Source of the DNA: Dermatobacter hominis
GTDB taxonomy: Bacteria; Actinomycetota; Acidimicrobiia; Acidimicrobiales; Microtrichaceae
NCBI RefSeq assembly: GCF_020715685.1
Contig: NZ_CP085840.1
Span: 620,001-684,000, forward strand
Length of the DNA stretch: 64,000 nucleotides
Direction: 5' to 3'
The position numbers and the translations under genes are program-made. Positions 43,432 to 52,968 of the stretch are shown here, piece by piece. The notes beneath the pieces are model-generated. The model made no database searches. It had not been told where the DNA came from and was given only the letters and a program-made list of their open reading frames with translations. Every line of letters starts with the position of its first letter. Position 1 is the stretch's first letter.

Positions 43432-44535
43432 ATGTCCGGTCCCGACGACGTCGCAGCCCTGGCGGCCGCCGTCGGCCTCGACCCGCCGGTGTACCGACGG
43501 GCCGACGTCGAGCGACAGGTCGGCGTCCCCCACGCCGACATGGTCAGGTGGTGGCGGGCCATGGGGTTCGCGGAGGTGCCCGAGGACGAGGTCGCCTTCG
43601 GCCGCGACGACGTCCGGATGGCGACCGACCTGGCGTCGCTCCTGGCGTCCGGCCGGGTCGACGACCTCGACGTGCTGCGACTGGCGAGGGTGCTCGGGTC
43701 GTCGTTCTCCCGGATCGCCGAGGCGCAGGTCTCGCTGCTCGAGGACGTCGACGACGAGGGCGGAGGGGCCGACGGCGTCGGGTCGGAGGGCACGGATCCG
43801 GGCCGTTCGCTCGAGGACGCCGAGCTGCTCGAACTCCTCGAGACGTCACTCGTGTACGTGTGGCGCCGGCACCTCGTCGCCGCGCTCGGACGACGGCTCC
43901 GGGTCGAGGCGGCCGACGAGGCCCTCCGGGCCGACATCGCCGATCCCGACACGACCACCGAGGCGCGCCACGAGGACCACGGGACGTCGGCGACGACGGT
44001 CGGGTTCGTCGACATCGCCGGGTTCTCCCGGCTCTCCAAGCGCCTGGACGTCGAGGAGCTGGGCGACATCGTCGACCGGTTCGAGGCCGGCGCGCTCGAC
44101 GTGGTCGCGGAGCACGACGGTCGCGTGGTCAAGTTCATCGGCGACGCGGTGATGTACGTCGCCCCCGACCTGGAGGCCGGGGTCCGGATCGGCCTCGACC
44201 TGCAGGAGCGGGCCAAGGGCTCGGACGTCCCGCTGGAGCTCCACTGCGGCGTGGCCCACGGGCCGACCATCACCATGGGTGGCGACGTCTTCGGTCCGAC
44301 GGTCAACCTCGCCAGCCGGCTCACGGACGTGGCCCGACGCGGGACCGCCGTCATCCCGCGCGAGTGCGCCCACGAGCTCGACGACCGCCCGGACCTGCTC
44401 GTGAAGCCCGTCCGGCGGCCCTACGACCTCAAGGGCATCGGTCGCACCCGCCTCGCCACGGTGGCCCGCCGGCCCGAGGAGCGGGACGCGCCGGCGTCCC
44501 GGCGCCGCGACCGTCGGGACCGTCGCGCCGGCTGA
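43432..44535 (+). CDS. Class III adenylate/guanylate cyclase
   Basis: 367 residues. The N-terminal ~180 residues resemble an adenylate-cyclase regulatory domain; the C-terminus is a class III catalytic domain with FVDIAGFS (metal Asp194), KFIGDAVM (Lys234, Asp238) and VNLASRLTDVA. Forms a homodimer making cAMP (or cGMP; the specificity residues do not decide). No membrane segment. It ends only 3 bp from the convergent MpaB gene. Messenger output could act through CRP-like sites such as 29208-29223, an inference. Confidence 0.88.
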   Translation: MSGPDDVAALAAAVGLDPPVYRRADVERQVGVPHADMVRWWRAMGFAEVPEDEVAFGRDDVRMATDLASLLASGRVDDLDVLRLARVLGSSFSRIAEAQVSLLEDVDDEGGGADGVGSEGTDPGRSLEDAELLELLETSLVYVWRRHLVAALGRRLRVEAADEALRADIADPDTTTEARHEDHGTSATTVGFVDIAGFSRLSKRLDVEELGDIVDRFEAGALDVVAEHDGRVVKFIGDAVMYVAPDLEAGVRIGLDLQERAKGSDVPLELHCGVAHGPTITMGGDVFGPTVNLASRLTDVARRGTAVIPRECAHELDDRPDLLVKPVRRPYDLKGIGRTRLATVARRPEERDAPASRRRDRRDRRAG

Positions 44536-44538
44536 CGT

Positions 44539-45411
44539 TCAGGCGGCGACGGCGCTCCGGCGCTCGTCGACCACCCGCCGCCACCCCTCCGCGGCCCTCG
44601 GCCCGTAGCGCAGCGGGCGGGGCACGAACCGCCAGGACTCCCGGACCCACATCTCGAACGTCCGCAGCTGCGCCGCGTCGATCGTGCCCCAGGGCAGGTC
44701 GAACCGCCGGCGGATCCGCGCCGGCAGCCCGCCGATCGCCGTCAGCCGGAACACGGGCGTGACGACCTCGCGCTGGATCGGCGTGCTCCACCACGGCAGG
44801 CCCGGCAGGTCGGTCACCTTCTCGTGGAGGGCCATCTCGACCGCACGCGCCGCCGCCGGGGTCATCTCCAGCACGTCGTCGCAGTAGTGGTCCCACCGAT
44901 CCCGGTACTCGGCGTAGCTGCGCGGCACGACCGACATCGGGACGTCGTAGCGCCGGTACCACTCGACGCACTCCCGGTAGAGCCGGTCACGGTCCTCCCA
45001 CGTGGTGCGCCGCCCGTCGAAGCGGTCGATCAGCCGCTCGACGGCGAACTGGAACGTGGCGTGGGCCCACCAGAACGTCTCCGGCCGCAGGGCGCTGTAG
45101 CGGCGGCCGTGCTCGTCGGTCCCGCTGATGCCCTGGTGGAAGTCCCGCACCCGACGCCCGGTGGCCTCGCCGTCGGCGTCGTAGATGACCCCCATGATCT
45201 CGGGGACCGAGCGCTGGATCCGGTCCCACGGCTCGGTGAAGAACGCCGAGTGCTCGGCCACCCCGGCCCCGAGCCCCGGGTGCATCAGCTGCAGGATCCC
45301 CGTGGCGAGGCCGGTGAACCCCAGCCGGTGGTCCCCGGCGTAGCGCCAGAGCAGCGACCCGGGACCGAGGTCCATCGGCTCGTCGAACGGTGGCAGCACG
45401 TCACCCGGCAA
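44539..45411 (-). CDS. MpaB-family (DUF2236) oxygenase
   Basis: About 290 residues. Seen: DFHQGISGTDEHGRRYSALRPETFWWAHATF read in parts, the family core with conserved His and Asp/Glu, plus GILQLMHPGLGAGV. Members include mycophenolic acid B and latex-clearing-protein-like heme oxygenases; activity here is unknown. The start is uncertain: TTG at 45411 has GGAGGGA 6 nt before it; a GTG at 45399 is the alternative. Divergent from the ABC permease gene. Confidence 0.82.
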   Translation of the reverse strand: MPGDVLPPFDEPMDLGPGSLLWRYAGDHRLGFTGLATGILQLMHPGLGAGVAEHSAFFTEPWDRIQRSVPEIMGVIYDADGEATGRRVRDFHQGISGTDEHGRRYSALRPETFWWAHATFQFAVERLIDRFDGRRTTWEDRDRLYRECVEWYRRYDVPMSVVPRSYAEYRDRWDHYCDDVLEMTPAAARAVEMALHEKVTDLPGLPWWSTPIQREVVTPVFRLTAIGGLPARIRRRFDLPWGTIDAAQLRTFEMWVRESWRFVPRPLRYGPRAAEGWRRVVDERRSAVAA

Positions 45412-45578
45412 CGCTCGTCCCTCCGCATCCCCACCCGGCCCCCCGACCGGATCAGGCCCGGAGTGTCGCCGGTGCCCACGGCGCGGGTCAAGCACCCTCC
45501 CGCCGAGCCGGCGCCGCGCCACGACCGGCGGCGGGCGCGTCTCGACGCACGGCCCGGCGCGGGTCCAGACTTCGCACG

Positions 45579-47291
45579 ATGTCAGAGGCCCCAGTGTCCG
45601 AGGACGACGCCCCGGACGACCACGACAGGAACGTCGCCGGCGACGTCGACCACGACCACGGCCTCTCCGGCGTCGGCACGGACGTGGCGGTCGACCGGCC
45701 CGACCAGCGCCAGGCGGTCGTCGACATGCGGCGGCGGCGACAGCGCCGCCGCCTGGGCAGCCACGAGTGGGGCGAGCTCGCCTACCGCGTCTACACGACG
45801 TCGCTGGCCGCGATCGTGGCCGTGGTCTTCGCCTCCGGGCTGATCGGCGACGATCCGCTGACCGCCGACGCGCGGCGGACGTTCCTCGACCGGGCCCCGG
45901 CGTGGTTCGGCCTCGGCGCCGCCGTCGTGCTCCTGATCGGGATCCGCTCCGGTTCGCGGGGCGGACCGCTCGCCCTCGAGCGACAGGACGTCAACCACCT
46001 GCTGCTCGGGCCCGTGGACCGGGGCTTCCTGCTCCGGCGACCGGCCGTGGGCATCCTCTCCTACGCGCTGCTCGGCGGCGCCGTCCTCGCCGGGCTCGGC
46101 GCCGGCCTGTTCGACCAGCGGCTGGGCGGCTCCGCGCTCCCCTGGTTCGCCTGCGGCGCCCTCTTCGGCGTCGCGCTGGCCGGGCTCGCGGTCGGCGCCG
46201 GGTTCCTCACCGCGTCGCGGCTGACGTCCAAGTGGGTGCCGCTCGCCATCGGTTGGCTGCTCGTCGCCTGGGCGCTGGCCGACGCCACCGGGTACGCCCC
46301 GACGGCGCCCACGACCTGGCTCGGCACGGTCGTCGTCTGGCCGCTCGAGTTCGACCCGCTCGGCCTGGTGCCGGTGGTCGCGTCGATCCTGCTGCCCGTG
46401 GTCGGCCTCCTGACGATCGGCGGCCTCTCGATCGAGGCGGCGACGCGGCGGACCGCGCTCGTCGGCCAGTTGCGCTTCGCCGTCACGCAGCAGGACCTGC
46501 GCACCGTCGTGCTGCTCCGCCGGCAGCTGGCGTCGGAGCGGCCCCGCACCCGGCCCTGGTTCCCGGCCACGCCCCGCTTCGTCGCCCGCCGGTTCCCGGT
46601 GTTCGCCCGCGACATGCGCAGCGTGGCCCGGTGGCCGATCGTGCGGGTGGCGCGCGTGGTCGTCATGGGCGCCGCGATCGGGCTGACCGCCCGGGCGACG
46701 TGGGCCGGCACGACGCCGCTCGTGCTCGTGCTGGGCGCGCTCTCCTACGTCGCCGCGCTCGACGCGATCGAGCCCCTGGCCCAGGACGTCGACCACCCGG
46801 GTCTGCTGGGCTCCGTCCCGCAGGTCGAGGGCGTCGTGATGGTCAAGCACCTCGCTGAACCGGTGATCGTGATGATCGGCGTGGGCGTGGTCGCGCTGGC
46901 CACGGCGTACGGCGTCGACCCTGATCCGCAGGTGCTCGGGGTCGGTCTGCCGCTGCTGATCCCCGCCGCGCTCGCCGGCGTCTGCGGCGCCGCGATCACG
47001 GTCGTGTCGGAGGCGACCCTCGAGACCAGCCAGGAGGCGGTCATGCCGCCCGAGGTGGCCGGGCCCCGGCTCCTCTTCCGCACGGTGTGGCCGCCGGCCG
47101 TCGCCGTCATCGGCATGCTGCCGCTGCTCGCGGCGCGCGCCGCGGCGACGTCGTCGGGCGGCGACCCGACCCGGGCCGTGACCGCGACCGCGGTGCCGGT
47201 CGTCCTCCTCTGCATGATCGTCGTCGGGTGGGTCCGCTTCCGCGCCGACCTCCACGACGCCATGGCCACCGCGGCCGGAGGCGGCCGGTGA
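45579..47291 (+). CDS. ABC transporter permease, large integral membrane protein
   Basis: 570 residues with a charged His/Asp-rich N-terminus (1-65) and about 11 membrane segments. No recognised motif; the partner gene 40 nt downstream is an ABC ATPase, so this is best read as the membrane part of an exporter. The substrate cannot be read. The ATG at 45579 has only a weak CAGACT box upstream. Confidence 0.78.
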   Translation: MSEAPVSEDDAPDDHDRNVAGDVDHDHGLSGVGTDVAVDRPDQRQAVVDMRRRRQRRRLGSHEWGELAYRVYTTSLAAIVAVVFASGLIGDDPLTADARRTFLDRAPAWFGLGAAVVLLIGIRSGSRGGPLALERQDVNHLLLGPVDRGFLLRRPAVGILSYALLGGAVLAGLGAGLFDQRLGGSALPWFACGALFGVALAGLAVGAGFLTASRLTSKWVPLAIGWLLVAWALADATGYAPTAPTTWLGTVVVWPLEFDPLGLVPVVASILLPVVGLLTIGGLSIEAATRRTALVGQLRFAVTQQDLRTVVLLRRQLASERPRTRPWFPATPRFVARRFPVFARDMRSVARWPIVRVARVVVMGAAIGLTARATWAGTTPLVLVLGALSYVAALDAIEPLAQDVDHPGLLGSVPQVEGVVMVKHLAEPVIVMIGVGVVALATAYGVDPDPQVLGVGLPLLIPAALAGVCGAAITVVSEATLETSQEAVMPPEVAGPRLLFRTVWPPAVAVIGMLPLLAARAAATSSGGDPTRAVTATAVPVVLLCMIVVGWVRFRADLHDAMATAAGGGR

Positions 47292-47331
47292 ACGCCGCCG
47301 GCACCGCCGCCCGGACGACCTGGGAGCAGCG

Positions 47332-48057
47332 ATGAACCAGAAGAAGAGCCGACGCGCCGAGCGCCACGAGCCGCCCGCCCTGGCGGTGCACGGACTGTCG
47401 AAGTACTACGGCGACGTCGCGGCGCTCGAGGAGATGGACCTCGAGGTGCCGGCGGGCCAGTCCGTCGTGCTCGTCGGCCACAACGGGTCCGGCAAGTCGA
47501 CGCTGCTCAGCATGATCGCCGGCGTGCTCGAGCCGTCCGAGGGCGACGTGCTCGTCCACGGCCAGCCCAACGGCACGCTGCACGCGCGGGCCGAGCTGTC
47601 GTGGCTCCCCGACTCGCCCGTCCTCTACGACGACCTCAGCCTCTGGGAGCACGTCGAGTACATCAACCGGATGCACGGCGGATCGGGCGATGACCCGTTC
47701 CTCGACGAGCTGCTCGAGCGGCTCGGCGTCGAGGACCGCAAGGACCACCTCCCCTCGCAGTTCAGCCGTGGCCTCCGCCAGAAGTCGGCGATCGCCGTCG
47801 CGCTGTGCCGCCCGTTCTCCGTGCTCCTGGTGGACGAGCCGTTCGTCGGCCTCGACGCCGCCGGGCGGCTGGCGCTGCTGGAGCTCATCGACGAGGCGCG
47901 GGACAACGACGCCACGGTGCTCGTGGCGACCCACGACCCCGACGTCATCGACCGCTTCGAGCGCGGCCTCATGCTCGAGAACGGCGAGCTCGTCCACGAC
48001 GGCCCGGCCAGCGACCTGCACGGGATGCTGGGCGCCGACGACCGCCACAGCGGCTGA
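47332..48057 (+). CDS. ABC transporter ATPase
   Basis: 241 residues. Walker A GHNGSGKS, Walker B VLLVDEPFVGLD and switch His in VATHD. The signature is FSRGLRQK in place of LSGGQ, a form common in ABC2/CcmA-like exporters. Pairs with the upstream permease; two copies would complete the transporter. Export of a lipid, peptide or antibiotic-like compound is possible. Confidence 0.88.
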   Translation: MNQKKSRRAERHEPPALAVHGLSKYYGDVAALEEMDLEVPAGQSVVLVGHNGSGKSTLLSMIAGVLEPSEGDVLVHGQPNGTLHARAELSWLPDSPVLYDDLSLWEHVEYINRMHGGSGDDPFLDELLERLGVEDRKDHLPSQFSRGLRQKSAIAVALCRPFSVLLVDEPFVGLDAAGRLALLELIDEARDNDATVLVATHDPDVIDRFERGLMLENGELVHDGPASDLHGMLGADDRHSG

Positions 48058-48099
48058 GGCGCGCCCGCCCCGGTCCGCGCGGCCGCCCGGCCGGCGTGC

Positions 48100-49047
48100 T
48101 CAGGTCCGGAACGGCGCGAAGGCCTCGGCGAGGGCGTCCAGGCGGTCGATCCGCTCGGCGCCCCGGCCGAGCGGCGAGTCCGGGACGATCACCTCGGTGA
48201 CGCCCACGTCGCGCCAGGCCGCGACGACGTCGACGATCCGTCCGATCGGCCCCGCCACCGCGGCCCTCGGCGCGACGGCCTCGAGGAAGCGGCGCGCCGC
48301 GGCCTCGTCGTCGGTCGGGAGCAGGAGCGCCTGGGTGCTGCGGGTGATCGCCGCAGGATCCCGGTCGATGGCCTCGCAGGCCCGGTCGAGCGCAGCGGAG
48401 CGCTCGGCGATCAGCTCGGGCAGCCCCCACATGTTCCACTCGTCCGCGTACCTCGCCGCGATGCGGAGCATGCGGTCGCCCTTGCCGCCGATGAGGACCG
48501 GGATGGCGCTGCGGTCCGGCCCCGCAGCCGCCTTCGGCTCGCTCAACGCCCCTGTGAGCTGGAACCACTCACCGTCCAGATCCGACGTCGGCTGCGACAG
48601 CAGCGAGGTCACCGCCGCGCAGTACTCGCGGAACCGGTCGACGCGCGCCCGGACCGGGGGCAGGTCGATGCCGTACTGCTCGTGCTCGTTCCGCTGCCAC
48701 CCGGCACCGAGGCCGAGGACCAGCCGACCCGCGCCCCCGGGAGCGGCGCTCGCGGTCGCGCTGAGGTGGTCGACGGTCGCGGCCCACTTCGCCACCACCG
48801 CCGGGTGCCGGTAGGTGGCGCCGAGGACGAGCGGGCCGATCCGGACGCGACGGGTGGCGGTTGCGAGGGCGGCGACCACTGCCGTGGCCTCGAGCGTCGG
48901 GTCCTCGGGCGCACCGAAACCCCCGCCGTCGCCCATGAAGTGGTCCGCGACCCACACGCCGTCCCACCCCGTGTCGTCCGCGTGCCGGGCGACGGCGAGC
49001 ACGTCGACGGCGGGTTGCATGAGGTTCGGCCAGACGGAGAAGCGCAC
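48100..49047 (-). CDS. Luciferase-like (LLM) flavin/F420-dependent oxidoreductase
   Basis: 315 residues, TIM-barrel LLM family. Seen: VWVADHFMGDGGGF, TRRVRIGPLVLGATYRHPAVVAKWAATVDHLS (read in parts), GLGAGWQRNEHEQYGI and PVLIGGKGDRMLRIAARYADEWN, the family core. F420 or FMN use cannot be distinguished here. The GTG at 49047 is chosen from the N-terminal similarity; a CAGGAT box lies 7 nt before it. Confidence 0.88.
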   Translation of the reverse strand: MRFSVWPNLMQPAVDVLAVARHADDTGWDGVWVADHFMGDGGGFGAPEDPTLEATAVVAALATATRRVRIGPLVLGATYRHPAVVAKWAATVDHLSATASAAPGGAGRLVLGLGAGWQRNEHEQYGIDLPPVRARVDRFREYCAAVTSLLSQPTSDLDGEWFQLTGALSEPKAAAGPDRSAIPVLIGGKGDRMLRIAARYADEWNMWGLPELIAERSAALDRACEAIDRDPAAITRSTQALLLPTDDEAAARRFLEAVAPRAAVAGPIGRIVDVVAAWRDVGVTEVIVPDSPLGRGAERIDRLDALAEAFAPFRT

Positions 49048-49088
49048 AACCCTGATCCTGCCAGCGATCGGCGGCGGAACCCGGCGCC

Positions 49089-50426
49089 TCAGCGCTCGAC
49101 GCGGGCGACGAGCGCCTTGAGGTAGGCGCCCTCGGAGAACCCGACGGGGTGGTCGACCGGCTGGCCGGTCTGGCGCACGACGACCAGGTCGGCACCGGCG
49201 CGGGGTGCGGCCCGGATGGCGGTCGAGACCAGGTCGTCGGCGGTGATGCGACTGGAGCACGACGCCTGGACGAGCGTGCCGCCGGGGCGGACCAGCCACA
49301 CGGCGAGCTCCGTGAGCCGCCCGTAGGCCCGGAGCGCCCCGGTGACGTCGCGACGCCGTGACGCGAACGACGGCGGGTCCACCACGACCAGGTCGTAGGT
49401 CTCGCCGGCCCGCCCGAGGGCGTCCATGACCTCGAAGGCGTCGCCGACCGTGCCACGGTGGCGGGCCCGCGCCACGGTCGCACGGTCCCGGTTCAGCGCG
49501 AGGTGGCGTTCGGTGTCGGCCACCGCGTGGGGGCTCAGGTCGACGCTGTGGACCGACTCGGCGCCCCCCGCCGCGGCGTGGACGGTGAACCCGCCGCCGC
49601 AGCAGAAGACGTCGAGCACCCGGGCGCCCCGGGCCATCGACCCGACGAGGACCCGGTTGTCGCGCTGGTCGAGGAACCACCCGGTCTTCTGGCCGTGGCG
49701 GAGGTCGGCGGTGAAGCGCAGGCCGCGCTCGAGGAACTCGACTCGTTCGAGGACCTCGGCGCGCTCGAGGTCGGGCTCCCCGGCGGCCCCGGCCCGCAGC
49801 ACCACGCCGTCGTCGAGGCCCTCGGGCCTCGGCCCGCGGGCGACCGAGCGCGAGAGGCGGAGGACGACGGGCCCGACGGCGGGGACGACGCCCTCCGCAG
49901 CGACGGCGTCCAGCGCGGCGACGAGGTCGTCGAGGTGCGGGAACCACGCCGACGAGTACAGCTTCAGGACCGCGGCGCGCGGGCCGGACGCCGGGCCGTA
50001 GAGGTCGATGACGACGCCGGGGAGCCGATCGTTCTCGCCGTGGACGAGGCGCAGCGCGGTCGTGTCGGCGCGATCGAGCAGGGGCCGCCGGAGCGTGGCG
50101 GCGTCGCGCAGGCGGTCGCGCCAGAGCGCCGGACCGACCTCGGCGCGCTCTCCCGCCGCCAGCACCTTGATGCGGATCGGTGAGGCCGGGTCCCACAGGC
50201 CGACCGCGGCGAAGCGCCGGCGGTCGTCGAACACGACCGCGACGTCCCCCGGGTCGCCGGTCCCGTCGCCGTGACGACCGCCGCGGACGGACTCGAGCGA
50301 CCCGTCGAACACCCACGGGTGGCCGCGGCGGACGTGGCGGAGCGCGTCGGGGTGCAGCCGCACGGCCAGCGCGGGCGCCGACGCCGGAGGCGTGCGGTCG
50401 TCACCGTCGTCCGGATCGACCGTCAC
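49089..50426 (-). CDS. Class I SAM rRNA methyltransferase, RlmI-like
   Basis: 445 residues: N-terminal PUA-like domain (LHPDALRHVRRGHPWVFDGS), a middle domain, and a Rossmann methyltransferase domain with VLDVFCCGGGF, the Pro-Pro motif DPPSFA and catalytic-type SCSS. Best fit is 23S rRNA m5C methyltransferase of the RlmI type. The GTG start overlaps the stop of the fructosamine kinase gene (GTGA). Third gene of a run from the PLP decarboxylase. Confidence 0.88.
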   Translation of the reverse strand: MTVDPDDGDDRTPPASAPALAVRLHPDALRHVRRGHPWVFDGSLESVRGGRHGDGTGDPGDVAVVFDDRRRFAAVGLWDPASPIRIKVLAAGERAEVGPALWRDRLRDAATLRRPLLDRADTTALRLVHGENDRLPGVVIDLYGPASGPRAAVLKLYSSAWFPHLDDLVAALDAVAAEGVVPAVGPVVLRLSRSVARGPRPEGLDDGVVLRAGAAGEPDLERAEVLERVEFLERGLRFTADLRHGQKTGWFLDQRDNRVLVGSMARGARVLDVFCCGGGFTVHAAAGGAESVHSVDLSPHAVADTERHLALNRDRATVARARHRGTVGDAFEVMDALGRAGETYDLVVVDPPSFASRRRDVTGALRAYGRLTELAVWLVRPGGTLVQASCSSRITADDLVSTAIRAAPRAGADLVVVRQTGQPVDHPVGFSEGAYLKALVARVER

Positions 50427-51331
50427 AGGAACGCCCGGATGGCCGCGGCGGACGCGGACCGGTAGCCGCCGCCGAACTTGATGGCGTGGACGACCAGCGG
50501 TGCGACCTGGTGGAGCGGCACCCGGTCCCGCCAGCCGGCCCCGAGGGGCTCGGCCTCGTCGTAGGCGGCGACGCAGGCCTCGCCGAACCCGCCGAACAGC
50601 GCCATCATCGCCAGGTCGAACTCGCGGTGCCCGCCGTGGGCGGCCGGGTCGATCAGCCAGCTCCGACCGTCGGCGTCGACCAGCCGGTTCCCCGCCCACA
50701 GGTCTCCGTGGAGCCGGGACGGCGGCTCGACCGGGACGCCGAGGACGTCGAGCCGCCCGGCCAGCCGCTCCAGGTCGGCGACCACGTCGTCGGCGAGCGC
50801 CCGCCCGTCCCGGGCCAGCCGGGCCAACGGCAGGAGCCGCTGGGTGGCGTAGAACTCGGCCCACGTCGCGCACGGCTCGTTCGGCAGACCCCGGCTGCCG
50901 GTGGTGCGCCGGTCCTCGCGACCGAAGGACGACGCGCCGGCCCGGTGCAGGGCCGCGAGCTGCCGGCCGAGCTCGGCCTCCGTGTCGCCGTCGCCGGCGC
51001 GGGCGACGACGCCGCGCCCCACGTGGACCCACTCGAGCACGAGGCGGGCCGGACCGCCATCGACGCCGTGTCCCTCGTCGCCGTCGGACACGGCCAGGAC
51101 CTCGGGCACCGCCACCGCTGCTGCGTTGCGCAGCCATCGCAGGCCGAGCGCCTCGGTGGTGAAGAACCCCGGCGGCGGCGAGGCGTGCGTCTTGGCGAAC
51201 ACCGTGCGACCGTCGACCAGGTCGATCCGCACCGACTCGGCGACGTCACCGCCCCCGAGCCGCGCCACCGACGTCGGCTCGGCCCCGAGGTCCCGCCCGA
51301 CCGCGTCGACCAGCTCGCCGACGAGCGTCAC
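50423..51331 (-). CDS. Fructosamine/ketosamine-3-kinase family protein
   Basis: 302 residues. Seen: protein-kinase-like fold with HGDLWAGN (catalytic loop Asp), IDPAAHGGHREFDLAMM (DFG-equivalent region) and FAKTHASP. Phosphorylates sugar amines on glycated proteins so that the adduct falls off. It follows the PLP decarboxylase by 13 nt and overlaps the methyltransferase start (GTGA). GTG start. Confidence 0.9.
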   Translation of the reverse strand: MTLVGELVDAVGRDLGAEPTSVARLGGGDVAESVRIDLVDGRTVFAKTHASPPPGFFTTEALGLRWLRNAAAVAVPEVLAVSDGDEGHGVDGGPARLVLEWVHVGRGVVARAGDGDTEAELGRQLAALHRAGASSFGREDRRTTGSRGLPNEPCATWAEFYATQRLLPLARLARDGRALADDVVADLERLAGRLDVLGVPVEPPSRLHGDLWAGNRLVDADGRSWLIDPAAHGGHREFDLAMMALFGGFGEACVAAYDEAEPLGAGWRDRVPLHQVAPLVVHAIKFGGGYRSASAAAIRAFL

Positions 51332-51344
51332 CGGGCGCGCCCGG

Positions 51345-52748
51345 TCACTCCGGCGGGAGCGACTGCTGGGTGTCCATCATGTCGGTCATCACCATGCGGA
51401 TGAACTCGTCGGCCTCGTCGGTCATGCCGCCGGCGACGCCGCCGTAGATGGCACCGCTGGCCGCACCCTCGCCCCGGGCCGTCGCCTCCTTCGCCCACTC
51501 GACGGCGTCGGCGAGGTCGGTCGCGAACGCCTCGGTGACGCCGGGCAGCGTCTGGGGCCGGGTCACGGCGATGTGGATCGCGTTCGGGTACTGCTGGCCG
51601 TTGAACCGCCAGCCCCGCTGCCGCATGAAGTCGTTGACGAGGTAGATGTCGAACTCGTCGGACGTGAAGCTCAGGACGAACGTCGGCTCCCCCATCAGGC
51701 GCAGCTCCGGGTGGCTCAGGATCGCGGCCTTCATCTCGGCCGCGGCGTCGAAGATCTGCTGCGCGTAGCGGCGGTAGCCCTCGCGGCCGAGGTGGACCAT
51801 CGACGCCCACGTCGCGGCCAGCAGGCCCCCGGAGCGGGAGCCGTCCATGCCCGGCGAGCAGTACTTGCCGCCGCTCCAGTCGGTGCGGAAGAAGTACTGG
51901 CTGTTGCGCAGCGCCGTGTCGCGGAACAGGCACACCGACGTGCCCTTCACCGAGTAGCCGTACTTGTGGGTGTCGGCCGAGATCGTGGTCACCCCGGGGA
52001 GGCGGAAGTCGAACACCGGGATGCCCTCGACGCCGAGCTCCTGGCCGAACGGGAGGATGAACCCGCCGAGGCAGCCGTCGACGTGCAGGCCGACGCCCCG
52101 CTCGACCGCGAGGTCCGACAGCGCGGCGATGTCGTCGATCGTGCCGTACGGGTAGTTGCCGGCTGAGCCCAGGATGGCGATCGTGTCGTCGTCGATCAGG
52201 TCCGCCACCGCTGCGACGTCGACCTTGGTGGTCACCGGGTCGACGGGCGCGACCCGCAGCTCCACCCCGAAGAGGTGGCAGGCCTTGTCGAACGCCGGGT
52301 GGCCCGTCTCGGGCTTCACGAAGTTGGGCTGCACGATGCCCCGGGTCTGGCGGGCGTGGTCCCGGTACGACAGCACGGCGTGGGCGATGGAACCGGTCCC
52401 GCCGCTCGTCACCATGCCGGCGGGCCGGCCGTCGGTCACGGCCTCGGCGTGGAAGAGGTCGAGCGCCATGGCGATGATCTCGCCCTCGAACCGCGTGGCG
52501 CTCGGGCACATGTCGCGCTGGAGCACGTTCACGTGGGCGAAGAGGCCGAAGGCCTGCGTGAGGAAGTCGTAGTGCGTGTGGTCGCCGCAGTACATCGTCC
52601 CGGAGACCTTGCCGGTCTCCCAGAACGCGTCCTCCTCCTTCGCCATCTGGCCGAGCTCGTCGAGGATGTCCTCACGGCTGCGGCCGGTCTGCGGCAGCGT
52701 GCGGTTGACCGGGAACCGCTCGGCGTAGGGGAAGTCGCTGCTGCTCAT
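51345..52748 (-). CDS. PLP-dependent decarboxylase/lyase (glutamate decarboxylase or S1P-lyase-like)
   Basis: 467 residues, fold type I. PLP-binding Lys262 is in DTHKYGYSVKGTS; also GSAGNYPYGTIDD, and HVDGCLGGFI for the PLP-ring Asp. The similarity lies between group II decarboxylases and sphingosine-1-phosphate lyase-like enzymes; specificity is not readable. ATG at 52748 has AGGAGC 3-8 nt upstream. It leads an operon with the fructosamine kinase and RlmI-like genes. Confidence 0.86.
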   Translation of the reverse strand: MSSSDFPYAERFPVNRTLPQTGRSREDILDELGQMAKEEDAFWETGKVSGTMYCGDHTHYDFLTQAFGLFAHVNVLQRDMCPSATRFEGEIIAMALDLFHAEAVTDGRPAGMVTSGGTGSIAHAVLSYRDHARQTRGIVQPNFVKPETGHPAFDKACHLFGVELRVAPVDPVTTKVDVAAVADLIDDDTIAILGSAGNYPYGTIDDIAALSDLAVERGVGLHVDGCLGGFILPFGQELGVEGIPVFDFRLPGVTTISADTHKYGYSVKGTSVCLFRDTALRNSQYFFRTDWSGGKYCSPGMDGSRSGGLLAATWASMVHLGREGYRRYAQQIFDAAAEMKAAILSHPELRLMGEPTFVLSFTSDEFDIYLVNDFMRQRGWRFNGQQYPNAIHIAVTRPQTLPGVTEAFATDLADAVEWAKEATARGEGAASGAIYGGVAGGMTDEADEFIRMVMTDMMDTQQSLPPE

Positions 52749-52933
52749 CGTGCTCCTCGGCGTGTCGGATCGTCGGGGGCGACCCTCGGCCGCCACCGCT
52801 CGGGTGCCATTCGATCAGCAGGCCCGGCAGCGGTCCAGCCGCCGGCGCCTCGGCCGGGCACCGACTCCCGGCGGTCGAGCAGGTCGTCGCGGACGGTCGG
52901 GCCCGCGGCGGCGATGCGGTCCGCCGGGGTCAT
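52745..52933 (-). CDS. Possible small upstream ORF (62 aa)
   Basis: An ORF whose TGA overlaps the ATG of the PLP enzyme (ATGA), as expected for a coupled leader or small gene. The peptide is Arg/Pro/Ala-rich with no recognisable domain, no ribosome-binding site is visible at its ATG, and such ORFs are common by chance at this GC content. Kept only as a weak candidate. Confidence 0.2.
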   Translation of the reverse strand: MTPADRIAAAGPTVRDDLLDRRESVPGRGAGGWTAAGPADRMAPERWRPRVAPDDPTRRGAR

Positions 52934-52956
52934 CGCCCGATCGTCGCACGCTCGGC

Positions 52957-52962
52957 CACACT
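52957..52962 (+). promoter_or_regulatory. Weak -10 box of csaA
   Basis: CACACT 6 nt before the GTG at 52969; weaker than the TAnnnT boxes elsewhere but at the same spacing. Confidence 0.35.
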
Positions 52963-52968
52963 GTCGCC

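Noticed and set aside
43357-44762. Continuation of the GH5 frame into the cyclase gene
   Set aside because: Arg-rich noise after the frameshift; the cyclase frame has a clear class III domain and its own promoter.
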